Assembly: GCA_025201765.1 (NCBI GenBank)
Contig: MU623376.1
Span: forward strand, 62,001 to 126,000
Length of the DNA stretch: 64,000 nt
Direction of reading: 5' to 3'
Source: Daldinia sp. FL1419
Lineage: Eukaryota > Ascomycota > Sordariomycetes > Xylariales > Hypoxylaceae
In this document: positions 12,901 to 25,200 of the stretch, piece after piece
Layout of the letters: each line of letters opens with the position of its first letter
Position numbering within the stretch: the stretch's first letter is position 1
Program-made: the position numbers and the translations under genes
Notes under the pieces: model-generated
The model's database searches: none
The model's input: only the letters and a program-made list of their open reading frames with translations
What the model was told of the DNA's origin: nothing

Positions 12901-14153
12901 TTCTGGCCCTCTCAACATCGTGGCTACGATATGGGATTACGATACCTTCGGCGACCATGATTTTGTAGGCAGAACCTCACTGAAGCTTGACCCTATACAT
13001 TTCAGTGATTACCTCCCCAGGGAATTTTGGCTTGATCTCGACACTCAGGGGCGGATCCTATTGAGGGTAAGCATGGAGGGAGAACGAGATGACATACAGT
13101 TCTACTTTGGCAAAGCATTCCGGCACCTGAAAAGGACGGAACGTGACATGGTCCGCAAAATCACAGATAAGGTAAACCCCCCAGATCACCAAAATACTTG
13201 CACAAACAACTAACTAAATTCACACGAAGCTCACACGCCATATCAACGCCTCGCTCTCTTACGAAGCTTTGAAAACCCTCCTCGGGCGCAACCTCGCCTC
13301 GCAAGTCAATTCATTCTTTAAACGATCGTCCACACTTCCGCAAATCACGAATACTGAAATCGAAAATGCGCTACAGTCTCTTTTTGCATACTTCAATGAG
13401 AATTTCGCTACCATGAAGGAGACGTTGACAGATGCAACTATGGTTGCAGTTATGACCCGTCTGTGGAAAGAAGTGCTCATGGCCATTGAATCCCTTCTTG
13501 TGCCACCGCTTTCAGATAAGCCGTCTAATCAACGGCCACTTACTCAACGCGAACTCGACGTTGTCTACAAGTGGTTAGAACTGTTATTCGACTTCTTCAA
13601 CGCGCGAGACGAGGACGGCGAAGTCCTTGGTGTTCCCGCTGAGGTCCTTAGGTCGCCTAAGTATCACGAGCTCGCCTCACTAAACTTCTTCTATTTTGAT
13701 TCTACTGAAAACTTGATTCGTACGTCAGAACGTATGGCTGCGGCCGCCGCCCAACGCCAGCAGCAACAGCTTCAAGGACAGATGAGCTCCAATCGCCTCT
13801 CTGCACCCGCGTCGTTAGGTACATCGCTTAGCCCTTCCCATAGCGGCCCGGCTTTTGCGAGCATGGGAACGATCCGCAGGGGCAAGAGCATCATGATGAG
13901 CCGCAACCTAGGTACCATGCGTCGGGCTAAGGAGGAAAAACGGAAGGAGGCCCAGGCTGATCCATCCGATGACATGATCCTGCGAATCTTGCGCATGCGG
14001 CCCGAGGCGGCAGGATACCTAAAGGAAAGACACCGTCAGAAGGAGCGAATGGCCGCCGCGGCCGCTGCTGCGATGATAGTGAAGCAGAGCGTAACCCAAG
14101 GTTGGAACTCGGCTGGCGGCGGCTTCGGTCGAGGTGGTGTTCCGCGACGTTAA
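9928..14153 (+). CDS. Munc13/Git1/Ync13-like C2-domain protein
   Basis: Three exons, 9928-12537, 12590-13171 and 13230-14153, encode 1371 residues; both introns are short (52 and 58 nt) and phase 0. The long alpha-helical N-terminal half resembles the MUN/MHD1 region. A C2 domain follows at about 916-1035 with SDPYV and WDYDTFGDHDFVG, giving aspartates at the positions that bind calcium in C2 domains. An MHD2-like helical region starts after the second intron (about 1065-1230). The tail is alanine/glutamine-rich with a basic segment and ends GRGGVPRR. In this family the MUN region acts with SNARE proteins in vesicle priming. Fission yeast relatives are Ync13 (cell-wall integrity and exocytosis) and Git1 (glucose/cAMP signalling), so the exact role here is inferred. 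Confidence 0.9.
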
Positions 14154-14621
14154 TATTACGTTCTACAGAATCGGATCGAATCAGCTATCGAACAGAGACG
14201 GAAGTTGTGTGGGGTTGATGAGCTCGTTTCTAAGGACGTCAGCGGTAGGACAAAGGGGGATAATGGATTAGACTGACGTATTTGGGGTTTCAAAGAGCTT
14301 ATGTTCCCAATGCTCTCGTTGCTTCGTAGGTGTTACTCCTTAGATACGTCTGGGTAGTATTTTGTCTTTATCTACAGATGAGTACGGAAGTGGGAGGCGT
14401 TATTAGGCAATAACTTCAGCAGCATTGGCATTCGACTAGATACCCTCACGAAGCAAGCTTTGGAGGTTCCACGGGCGCTTGAATTTGTCTTTTATTTCGC
14501 TTTGTACCAGGAAGCAACAAGCTTAGCGGTATTTTGATTTGGTGTTTTTATTTACTTGTCTTTATGTTTCTTACCATACGGCCATTGCCGAAAAAAAAAA
14601 AATCTAATGTAGCTAGCTACT

Positions 14622-14646
14622 ACCACCACCACCACCACCACCACCA
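14622..14646. repeat. (ACC)8 microsatellite
   Basis: Eight uninterrupted ACC units in noncoding sequence downstream of the Munc13-like gene. Confidence 0.9.
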
Positions 14647-15099
14647 TCAGAATGAAGCTGTCAAGTAACACGAAATGACGATTACTGATAAATACCCTGC
14701 ATACATCGCCTCGTCCAGCGAAACGTGTTGTCATACTCACGTAAGGTTTTATCCACGAGACACCGATCAAATGCAAGTAGATATTGACGTACGTGATTCG
14801 AGGCGAGATAGATTGAATACGGAGGAATGTATGATATTGGGGAAACACAGAAAAGGCTTTGCTGTTCCTGCGCACGCCCAAAACTCTACGACCGATCTTA
14901 AATCGCGTGTCGCTACTTGCTTTAAGGAGGGCTTGCCGGCGAAGATCTATTCCATCTGGGATAATTTGATAATTAAGGTAGTTGACTACTCGTGCAGATC
15001 TCTACGATCGGCTAGAGCACCATGTGGTATTAGATGGTACCATATTACCCTATCATTTAGTTAGCCAGGCGAGCAGAGAGAAAGATCACTGCGAATCGC

Positions 15100-15177
15100 T
15101 TCTTTTCTTTTCTGTCGCTTTCTCTTTTTTTTTTTTTTTTCTTTTTCTTTTTCTTTTTTTTCTTTTTTTTTTGTTTC
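15100..15177. repeat. Polypyrimidine (CT-rich) tract
   Basis: Nearly pure T with scattered C over about 78 nt on the plus strand. Confidence 0.9.
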
Positions 15178-15408
15178 ATTAGTGTTCATCGTATTTCTTT
15201 CTATTCTATTTTCAAGTACGACGTAAACGTCGTCGTCGGCGGCGATAACATACGACAAGCGCATAATGCCAGTATGTTATGCGATGTGACTTGATTTGAC
15301 TTAATACTTCCTGCCGACTAATAACAGCAGTGATGACATTTACATAAAGTAGGTATATACGGTAGTTATTTGCTATTAGCAGGAACAGCAGAAATGAAGG
15401 AAGCAACT

Positions 15409-15426
15409 TATATATATATATATATA
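15409..15426. repeat. (TA)9 microsatellite
   Basis: Uninterrupted TA dinucleotides; a second, shorter AT run lies at 15858-15872. Confidence 0.9.
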
Positions 15427-17924
15427 ATTATTATTTTTCAACATTCCGCGGGAAACCCCTAGTTCTCCACCGTCGGCCAAGGGTATCATTTCGTCTTTCG
15501 CGCCGTCGCGGTGTAGCTAGCTTCGTCTGGTTGTGCGATGGTTGGGCAAACCAAGGTCCGTCACATGAGCGCTTTTGAAACTTCTGTGTGGATGGGTTTG
15601 GGAGGGAGCCCGTCGGCGATCTTCATCACCCTCGCTCGGTGGTTGGTTCTGCGCTGGACACTCTTTGGAAAAGGGAAAAAATTATATATAGGATATAAAA
15701 TATAAAAAATTAACCTAGGAAAGTACGTAGATTACCATTAAAATGAAATGAAGGATTAGTCCCAAATGAAATAAAATAAAAATTACTACGAATACGTACC
15801 TACCTAGGTACCTAAGCAGTGATAATATTCTTCAATCCCCAGAAATTTCCCAATGAATATATATATATATATGCCTATATATACCTACCTATATATGCAG
15901 TAGGTATATATATTCGCGCCCACCTCTCCCCGCTCTTAGTCTTCCCCCAGGGCCCCGAGATTCGCTCGTGCGTCCTAATACCTATGTGTTGGATTAGGTA
16001 CCTACCTGACCTACCTGGTAGTACATATGTAGTATTCCTACGCAAGGCATTTCGTACGTAGATTAATAGATTTGGGGAGGGGTGGAAGGGGAGGGGTTCC
16101 GTGGCCGATCTTTTCAAGCTGAAACACAGATTTTTGACAGTTCAGATGAGGATGTGACGGTACCCCGTGGGCATATCTTATTCCCGGACAGTTACTTGAT
16201 TCCCGGAGGGCGCCCAATTGTGGTTCCCTAAGTGACGTTGGGCCAGACTACGAACAAAGCCGCAATTACTGACTGTTGAAGTACTTACATGTGGACATGT
16301 AACTAGGTAGTTATATGATTTGATACTTGATACAATGCTAATATTACAACTTCGTTAGGTATTATCGTGATTGTGATAATACGCGGGAATGTGTTTAATC
16401 CTTCGGCCGATTATGTTAGGAATGGGCAACGATGTGAATATGGTTCAAGTTAAACCCGCGTCGCGTGCGCCTCATTTTATCCTGTCAAGTGCTTATTCGG
16501 CTTGCCGTAACAGCCCTGGTTCTCGCGACCTGTTAAAGTATTCGTCACAATCATGGTCTCCGAGGGGGAAGGGGGTATGAGATAATTAGGTTACTGCTCG
16601 GCGATAGGATCAAATTTCATCTCTATGTTGCCGTACATTCGATACTCCGTTACGGCCGGCAAAGTTCCCGGACTTCGTAGGATATGTGAGGAATCGAGAG
16701 GTTAGAGCACGGGCTATTTCAGTTACACTACCGACCGTGTCAACTGTCAATATGCTGTACGCATGTACATGGTAATATATACACGACTTTTATATACGTA
16801 CGTACATATCTTATAAGTAGTAGATAACAGGCAATTTAGGCTAGAGAATGACCCTTTTCAGAAGCCTCGCGTGGTGTTATGTAAATGTAGTGTAGATGTA
16901 GCGTACGGTATGGGCGGAGTTCTTTTAGATCTAGCGGTGTCGGGTTGCCTGATATGTTACAAAACCTCGCTTGGCCCGATAGGCTAGACTACATGGTCTA
17001 TATGACAGTATGGCTGCGATATTGAGTGCAATACGTAGTATGTCAAAAACTAACACTGATACATGGACGGCGTGATTGATGGATCTCGAGATCCTCCGTT
17101 CTGGTTTGATAGTCAGTCAGTCAGTAGATTTACCGAGGAATACACGAACCCGGATCTCAATGTGTAAAACTTCATCCTTCATTTATATGATAAGACAACT
17201 ATCACCTTGTAAGGTCGGCTGAGATAGGTACGAATACCAATTAACCGTGTACCTACCCACCTACCTAGGTAAGCAGGCTTGGTAGATTGGGTACAATACA
17301 ATACCTATCTGGGTCCCGGGTAGGTATCTTGACCATGATCTTAGTCCTTAGCGCTGAGAGAGATTCTCGAAAGATTTCCATTTCGAGCATTAGAGGATTA
17401 GCAAACGAGATCCACGATTCGAAACGCTAGCGTGTGTAATTTCACATTCGACATGTTGGCGTGCTCGGGGCGTTGCCAGCCGGTCATGTAGCCGGTCGTG
17501 GTCAGCCAGCCTAGGCCTTACAGAGAGCTGAGCGAGCCTGAGCAAGCCTGAGGGACCACGGGAGTCAACCTCTTTAGTTCACCTAAGTGTTCCACCTCGT
17601 AAACAAAATGCCTAAATTTCTCTCTACCTCCTAGCTAGACGCTATTCTACCCTCAGCGAGAGAAATTCAGAGCCACTAAACATAGAACGGTAGACCAGCG
17701 TAAAATGAAGAGGAATATCTGTAGCCTAAGTGGAAACCGTCGGCCACTCCTTTCAGCAGCTAAGCGCTTGACGGTCCCTTGGTGGGGTATTTTTTAACAT
17801 ATGGACGACGAAAGGGTCTTTTGTGTGTGCGCGTGTGTGTGCCGTCCCTGTAAAGAGAGAATCGTGGCCACCGAAACGACCCATCGACTATCCGGGCTCC
17901 ATTTTCCACATACATTACATGGTC

Positions 17925-17927
<3 letters not shown>

Positions 17928-17958
<31 letters not shown>
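17928..17958. repeat. 31-nt poly-A tract
   Basis: Pure adenine run. Similar A or T runs of 24-29 nt occur at 33213-33236, 37891-37917 and 61828-61856. Confidence 0.95.
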
Positions 17959-17960
<2 letters not shown>

Positions 17961-19191
17961 AGCTGGGAGAACCCAAAAAAGGAGAAAAAATGGGTGACAG
18001 GTCGCAGTGATCCCTGGATTATCGCGTGTCCTGTTTTCTCGAATGTCGGCGCTACGCTCCATTAGCCCTACGAATCCGGACCATTTGTCATCTCATCGAG
18101 AGCCGATGATCCGGGTTTCCTATATGATTCGTTTCGAGGTCAAGGGAAATCGGGGCAGTTTCGCGCATGGAACAGCATTTGATTGCCTCGTGTCTTTCGA
18201 AAGCCAAGACCTGGCACAAAGCGGGCAAGACCCTGGGATGATTCCCTGTTGGGTCGGGCTGGGTGCACATGCAGATGTGCAGATGCTGTGACGTCACTCG
18301 GCATGCTATCTGATGGTATCTTCATGGACATCTAATGGTTATGGGGGGGTAAGAGGGAGGGAGGGGGGAAGCGATAGCAACCTCGCTGCCTCGATAGATT
18401 CGATAGGGGAAGTATCCCCTCAAGAATTCCTAGCCGGTTACTGCTCCTCTGGGTCTGCTTAATAAAAAATGCGACCCGAGGTAATTTTAAATGAAGCATT
18501 TCGCAAGATTCCAGCGACGATAAGTTGCCAATAAGTAACCCCTACTGGGAAGGGAAAAAAAAAAAAAAGCTCCCACCATCCGCCCGCCCCCTTGCTGATC
18601 ATCGCTGGGGCAAAAAGAGCACGAAAAAAGGCTAGTTACCTATTTAATTCGGGGTTTTAGTTTGCCACATCTGAATGAAGCACGAAGCGTAAGCTTTGTA
18701 CTTGCAGGCTTTGTAAAACCTCAAACAATACCAAGGCAACACGAGGGACCGCAGGGTCTTGTATGGTAAACGGCCAAACAGCATATCTTTCAAAATAGGA
18801 AAGTACGCGCTGCTCATCAGATTTGTAACGGATTTGTTGTATGCCGTACAGCAGAACGACGTCGACGGGAGAAATGCGCAAATGAAATGCCTTTCTAAGG
18901 CCCAGCCACTCCCGACAGATGGAGAGGGGGGAGATGGGCCGCGATCTCTTGACCCGTTTTGCCCATCTGCCCAGTCTGACCAGTCTGCTACGCACGAAGT
19001 CCACGTACCAATCTGGTGGGGACTCGGCTCGTTTGGCAGCAGGGTTTAGAACCAATCCTAGAAGCCATACACGATAGTTATTCAATAGGTACATTGTTAC
19101 TTGGGTAGCGGATGTCAAATACGGTGTGGTAAGACAAGACGGGACGACGATTCTTTTTTGACTGCCCAGGTGCCTTTTGTGCCCTAGGTGG

Positions 19192-19280
19192 AATTCCAGT
19201 CCGAAATCCAGTCAATCCAGTCAATCCAGTCCAATTCAATCCAGTTCAGTCCAGTCCAATCCCAGGGCCCAAATCCAGTC
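19192..19280. repeat. Tandem repeat, unit about 9 nt (AATCCAGTC)
   Basis: Roughly ten degenerate copies of AATCCAGTC or TCCAGTTCAG variants in direct orientation. Confidence 0.85.
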
Positions 19281-20183
19281 GGAGTGGCCAGCGGGTAACG
19301 AGCAACAGACATCGGTCAATGGACCGTCAAGCTAAGGTATGGAGCATCCAACCCTACATACGCAGCATGATGCAGGCAAGATAAGTAGTACCTTGGCTTC
19401 TTGGGTACAGAATATGCGACCTTTCGACCTTTTGACAATCCAGACCAATGGGGGAACATCTAGGCTGCAAATGAGCTGCAAAGTGTAGGTATCGAACTTG
19501 CAAAGCCTGAATGATAATAGCTATCACGACGAAGCCGAGTGTGAGGCTCGAAAAAGTCGAAGGTATAGCTTTTGTACGACTTTTTTTTTATGGTAGTTAT
19601 ATGATTGATATAAGAATCTACATAAGACATGGGGCACGTCAAAGATTCTAAAATAAACTGAACGTACAAATATAAACATAACGTATAGAGGCAAGTGTAC
19701 CTAGCACGTAGGAGGTATGCATGTATTACAGGTATCTACATCCTCCCTATATAGACGTAGCTAGGAGGTAGGTAGCAAATGTAACAAATGTACTATTAAA
19801 ATGTACCACATGACGTCAGTATCGCTACATAATATTTTGGTCTTGGGAAATTAATAACCGAACTTGTAACTATAATTAAGAGCCTTGATAATTATTTTAG
19901 TATAATGCATTAGCATCACTTCAGGTCGAACAGGCTGAAGGGGCTGGAAGGTATTGTACCCAAGGAATACGGCACACAAAAGACGCTCATTACCGTATTA
20001 AGCCTCCTTGGATATCCCCCCCAGACGACGAGCGACGAGCTGTCTCGCATCTAGGTAAGTTGGGTAAAGTTAAGCAAAACCCATCTGAGTGGAACGTTTA
20101 CTACCGCCCGCGGACTTTGCAAGCTTGGTCCTTGTCAAGTTGACTTTTGTATCTTGTGGTTGTGCGAATAAGTTCCAATGGAA

Positions 20184-20300
20184 TACCTAGGTAGCTACAT
20201 GTACCTAGCTACCTACCCAAGGTAGGTAGGTATCCAGGTACCCGTATGTAGATAGGCAAAGTACTTCAACTAGGTTATATTAGGTATTTAGTTACCTACT
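20184..20300. repeat. TAGGTACC-type palindromic repeat cluster
   Basis: Overlapping ACCTAGGTAGCTAC, GGTAGGTAGGTATCC and TACCTAGCTACC motifs; a second patch lies at 20505-20610. Confidence 0.75.
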
Positions 20301-21710
20301 ATTTTGCAAAGGATCATATTTAAACTAGCCATGTTAGTTGCATGGCAATGGCGTTACCCCCCCACAAACGTTCTGCATCTGCCTCCGAAATTCGAAATGG
20401 TTTCTTATTACACGGAGGTATTATGGAATTTACTCGTCTTGATTCGCTTATACGCAATGGCGAATTTAGTCTAGAGAGCCTATTTACAAAATAAGGTATC
20501 CAGGTACATAAGGTACATATGTATATAGATATAAGGTAAGGGCTACCTAGGTATATCAGGTGTATGTACCAGGGCACTGTATCTTAAGAAGGTACCTAGG
20601 TACATAAGTAGGTATATAAATCCTTCCATTGGACGCTAAGTACCGTATCACCGAGAAATAGGCGCAAAAGTACATTTATACTATTCGGAAACCCACATAA
20701 CAATATGGGCAACAACCCAACAGTTCGTATTAGACTTGTCCTCTAATGCGGAGGCGATATCTAGTTGACTTAGAGGGTCAAGAGGTCTCCCCCAACCCTG
20801 GATCTGATAATATATCTTAGTATCTTAGGTTAAGTATAAGTAATTAATTACCTACCTAGATATGATAGGTATTTACCCCCTTATATATATGTATCAAAAA
20901 TTGCATTTTATAATTAAGTATATATTTATATTATTTAAAGTTAACGTTATAAGGTAATGTACCTTATATGTACCTTCAAATATATTTACAGGTTTAGATA
21001 CTTATGTATTTTAGCGTCCACATAATACAGTGTGGATATCGGGGACCCTTCTTTCTCCTAACATCTAAATTTGGACAATGGGAAGACATATCTTTCACAA
21101 AGATAAAAAAATAGAAAATATAGATAGATATATTATTAAAGCAAAAACTTATAATACAAACAAAAAAGCCAACCCCAAGAAAACCATATGCTTACCTATG
21201 GATTATCAGTGACCAGATCTACTTAGGAAATACAGATTACGACTTTGACCTAACTCCCGAATCAAATCTCTCTTTCCCTTTTACATTCACTCTAACTAGT
21301 CTTTCTTTGCGTGGCTGGTTCAACCCGGCTATTTCCTCCCCCAAGCCGTACCTCCTCAGGTGGTAGCGACCACCTAGTAGCAACCAGTCAAAAAAGGGCA
21401 AGACTACCTACCAAGGGCAAGGACTAGACTAGCACGTAGCGTGGCCCATAAGCTAACCCATAGCCTAGCCCATTGGCACCTCTTCTCGCCCTCTCTTCGC
21501 CCTCTCATACCTTCCCATACCCTCTCATCCTTCAGCGCCCCGACCCATCAAATCCCCGCCTAAATCTTCACTTTCCCTTATTGTATCTTCTTTTTTTACT
21601 AGGGTTCTAATTGGAAAGGAAAGAAGAGAGAGAAAAAAAAAAAAAGCTAAAGGCGGCCCACCCGTCCAGTTAGGTTAACGTAGCGGCCCTTGACATACCT
21701 ACCTACCTTG

Positions 21711-21770
21711 ACATAGTACATACACAATAGTACACATAATATACATAGTACACATAGTACACATAGTACA
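21711..21770. repeat. Tandem repeat, unit about 10 nt (ACATAGTACAC)
   Basis: Five to six direct copies of ACATAGTAC with small length variation, about 520 bp upstream of the os-1 start. Confidence 0.85.
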
Positions 21771-22288
21771 CCTCCTCTCCCAGCCTGAGCCCTCGTCTCT
21801 CCACCCACTCGCTTTCAAGCAGGGTCTCTCCTTATTCCGACAGAAGAGGCCTTCCCTTTCAGATTTATCCATCTCATATCAAGTCACACAATTATCCTAT
21901 ACGACGGCACGGCCACCTATTATCATCTTTAACAATCTAGCATTACTATCGTTATAATTCTATAGTTTTAACAAGCGTTTTGCTCTTAACGATCTCCAGA
22001 AATTTGACACGGTTGCCCTAAACGCTCCCTTCCGACCGCCGTCGAGGCGGGAACGCCGCGACAAATTGCGATAGAGATATAGATCCCTTTCTAAAATAAA
22101 AAAACCCACTGGTCCGCTTCTGTATATTTTTTTCTGCTGTATCATCGACATCGGCATCGTCCTGCTCCATGCGTTCGTCATAAGCCCATCCAGCGCCCAC
22201 CGGAACGCTGGCCCGCCCGTTTTCCTCCTACCATTTACGATTGACAACCCGCATTTCAAGACGATTTAAACGTCTTAGATCCATAATC

Positions 22289-25200
22289 ATGAGGGTGATG
22301 GCCGACGAGGAGACCCTGGTGGCTACCGCCGCCATTGTTAAATCATTAGCTGTTTACCCCCAAGATACCGCCTCTGTTCCCGTTCCTATCGGTACCAATT
22401 CTCAAATTAGGTTGCCCGGTCACGAAAGTCATGCCAAAGAAACTCTTGAGCGTGAGCTTTCCGCCCTCGTAGTGAGGATCCAACAACTTGAGGCCAAGGC
22501 TAGTGTTGGAAATGGCGCAACCTTCCCTGATACGCCTAATGAGACGGCTGAATCTATGTTTGGCGATGAGTCCCCTAGTCCCTTGGGTGCCAAATCGTCA
22601 GGTCGCTCTCGATTTGCAGTCCTCCCCCCCGCCCGAAACGGCGCCGGTGAGGAACGAGCCGTGAAGGTTCTTCCACTCACCAATGAAGATCTTGAAGGAC
22701 TTCATGAGCATGTCATAGACCAATCCAAGATACTCGACAACCAACGCCAAGAGTTGACGAATGTCAATGCCCAACTTATAGAGCAGAAGCAACTACAAGA
22801 GAAGGCCCTGGAACTTATTGAAAAGGAACGGGTCGCTGCTCTGGAGCGAGAATTATGGAAACACCAAAAAGCTAACGAAGCCTTCCAAAAAGCGCTCCGT
22901 GAAATCGGTGCTATTGTCAGCGCCGTTGCACGAGGTGATCTTACTATGAAGGTACGAATGAATACTGTAGAAATGGACCCGGAAATCACGACATTCAAAC
23001 GGACAATCAATACTATGATGGATCAGCTTCAGGTTTTCGCCAGCGAAGTGTCCCGTGTCGCACGTGAAGTCGGTACGGACGGAATTCTCGGCGGCCAGGC
23101 CATGATCGAAGGTGTAGACGGAACTTGGAAAGAACTGACGGACAACGGTAGAGTACCTTTTTTAATATTTACTATCATCTACTAACATCCTCGTAGTTAA
23201 CGTTATGGCTCAAAATCTTACTGATCAAGGTTTGTTCAATTCTAATATCTCTTGTTCGATGTAATCATAACTAATGGTCGTTCGTAGTGCGGGAAATCGC
23301 TTCGGTGACAACGGCTGTCGCCCATGGTGACCTAACTAAGAAGATCGAGAGACCGGCCAATGGTGAAATCCTTCAGCTTCAGCAAACTATTAATACTATG
23401 GTTGAACAACTGCGTACATTTGCATCCGAAGTCAGTCGCGTCGCTCGAGATGTAGGCACCGAAGGTATATTGGGAGGCCAAGCCGACGTAATGGGTGTTC
23501 AAGGTATATGGAATGAGTTAACCGTCAACGTAAACGCTATGGCGAATAATCTTACGACCCAAGTGCGCGACATTGCCAAGGTCACCACTGCAGTTGCCAA
23601 GGGAGATCTCACCCAGAAAATCCAAGCCGAGTGCAGAGGCGAGATCTTTGAACTTAAGTCAACTATCAATTCTATGGTTGAACAACTATCACAGTTCGCG
23701 CGCGAAGTTAGCAAGATTGCTCGAGAGGTCGGAACCGAAGGTCGGCTTGGTGGACAGGCTACAGTGAATGATGTCGAAGGCACCTGGCGCGATCTCACCG
23801 ACAATGTCAACGGTATGGCTATGAACCTGACAACGCAGGTACGCGAGATTTCCAAGGTCACGACGGCTGTGGCTGCGGGAGACCTATCTCAGAAGATCAC
23901 TGTCGAAGTCAAGGGTGAGATGCTCAGATTAAAACTTACCATAAACTCCATGGTGGACCGCTTGGGCAAATTCGCCTTCGAAGTCAGCAAGGTTGCTAGA
24001 GAAGTCGGAACCGACGGAACGTTAGGTGGCCAAGCCAGAGTTGATGATGTAGAAGGCAAATGGAAAGACCTCACAGAAAACGTCAACACTATGGCTCTGA
24101 ACCTGACGTCTCAGGTACGAGGTATATCGACCGTCACCCAGGCTATTGCCGACGGCGACATGAGCCAGAAGATCGACGTCCAGGCGAAGGGTGAGATACT
24201 TGTATTGAAGGAAACTATTAATAACATGGTTGACCGTCTCTCGGTCTTCTGTAACGAGGTGCAGCGTGTAGCGAAAGACGTCGGCGTGGACGGTAAAATG
24301 GGCGGTCAAGCAGATGTCGGAGGTCTAAAGGGACGATGGAAAGAAATTACTGCCGACGTCAACACGATGGCGACAAACTTGGTAAGCCACGACTCGATGT
24401 CATATATTGGCACGCTTTGTTCGAGGAGACTAATGATATTACTCAGACCACCCAGGTGCGAGCTTTCGGCGATATAACTAATGCTGCTACCGATGGCAAC
24501 TTCACTAAGCTAGTCGACGTGGAGGCCTCTGGCGAAATGGACGAGCTCAAGCGAAAGATCAACCAGATGGTGTACAACCTCCGAGACAGTATCCAAAGAA
24601 ATACACAGGCAAGAGAGGCAGCCGAACAAGCAAACAAGACAAAGTCGGAATTTCTCGCGAACATGTCACACGAGATACGAACCCCTATGAACGGTATTAT
24701 CGGAATGACCCAATTGACTCTTGATACCGACCTCACGCAATATCAGAGGGAAATGCTCAACATTGTGAATAACCTTGCCAACAGCTTATTAACTATTATC
24801 GACGACATATTGGATTTGTCAAAGATCGAGGCTCGAAGAATGGTAATAGAGGAGATCCCGTATACACTACGGGGTACGGTTTTCAATGCCTTGAAGACGT
24901 TGGCTGTCAAGGCGAACGAAAAGTTCTTGGACCTTACGTACCGGGTTGACAGTTCCGTTCCAGACTACGTCGTCGGTGATTCCTTCCGTTTAAGACAGAT
25001 TATTCTAAACTTGGTGGGCAACGCTATTAAGTTCACAGAACATGGTGAAGTGAGCTTGACGATTCGGAAAGCTGAGGGTGCCCCTCCGAAAGATCCCCGC
25101 GAGTATGCAATCGAGTTTGTCGTTTCGGATACGGGTATAGGAATCCCGCCAGATAAGCTCGACCTGATTTTTGATACTTTCCAGCAGGCGGATGGATCGA

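Larger units (their letters stand above)
14154..22288. other. 8-kb gene-poor spacer upstream of os-1
   Basis: No gene could be supported. It contains an (ACC)8 run, a long pyrimidine tract, TA runs, a 31-nt poly-A, an AATCCAGTC tandem repeat, an ACATAGTAC tandem repeat and many TAGGTACC clusters (about 15796-16030, 17228-17330, 20184-20300, 20505-20610, 20820-20880). The last kilobase (21250-22288) is pyrimidine-rich and probably carries the os-1 promoter and leader. A 145-codon minus-strand frame at 18657-19094 is unrecognised. Confidence 0.6.

Noticed and set aside
14682..15064. Plus-strand frame downstream of the Munc13-like gene
   Set aside because: No domain; lies in repeat-rich 3' flank.
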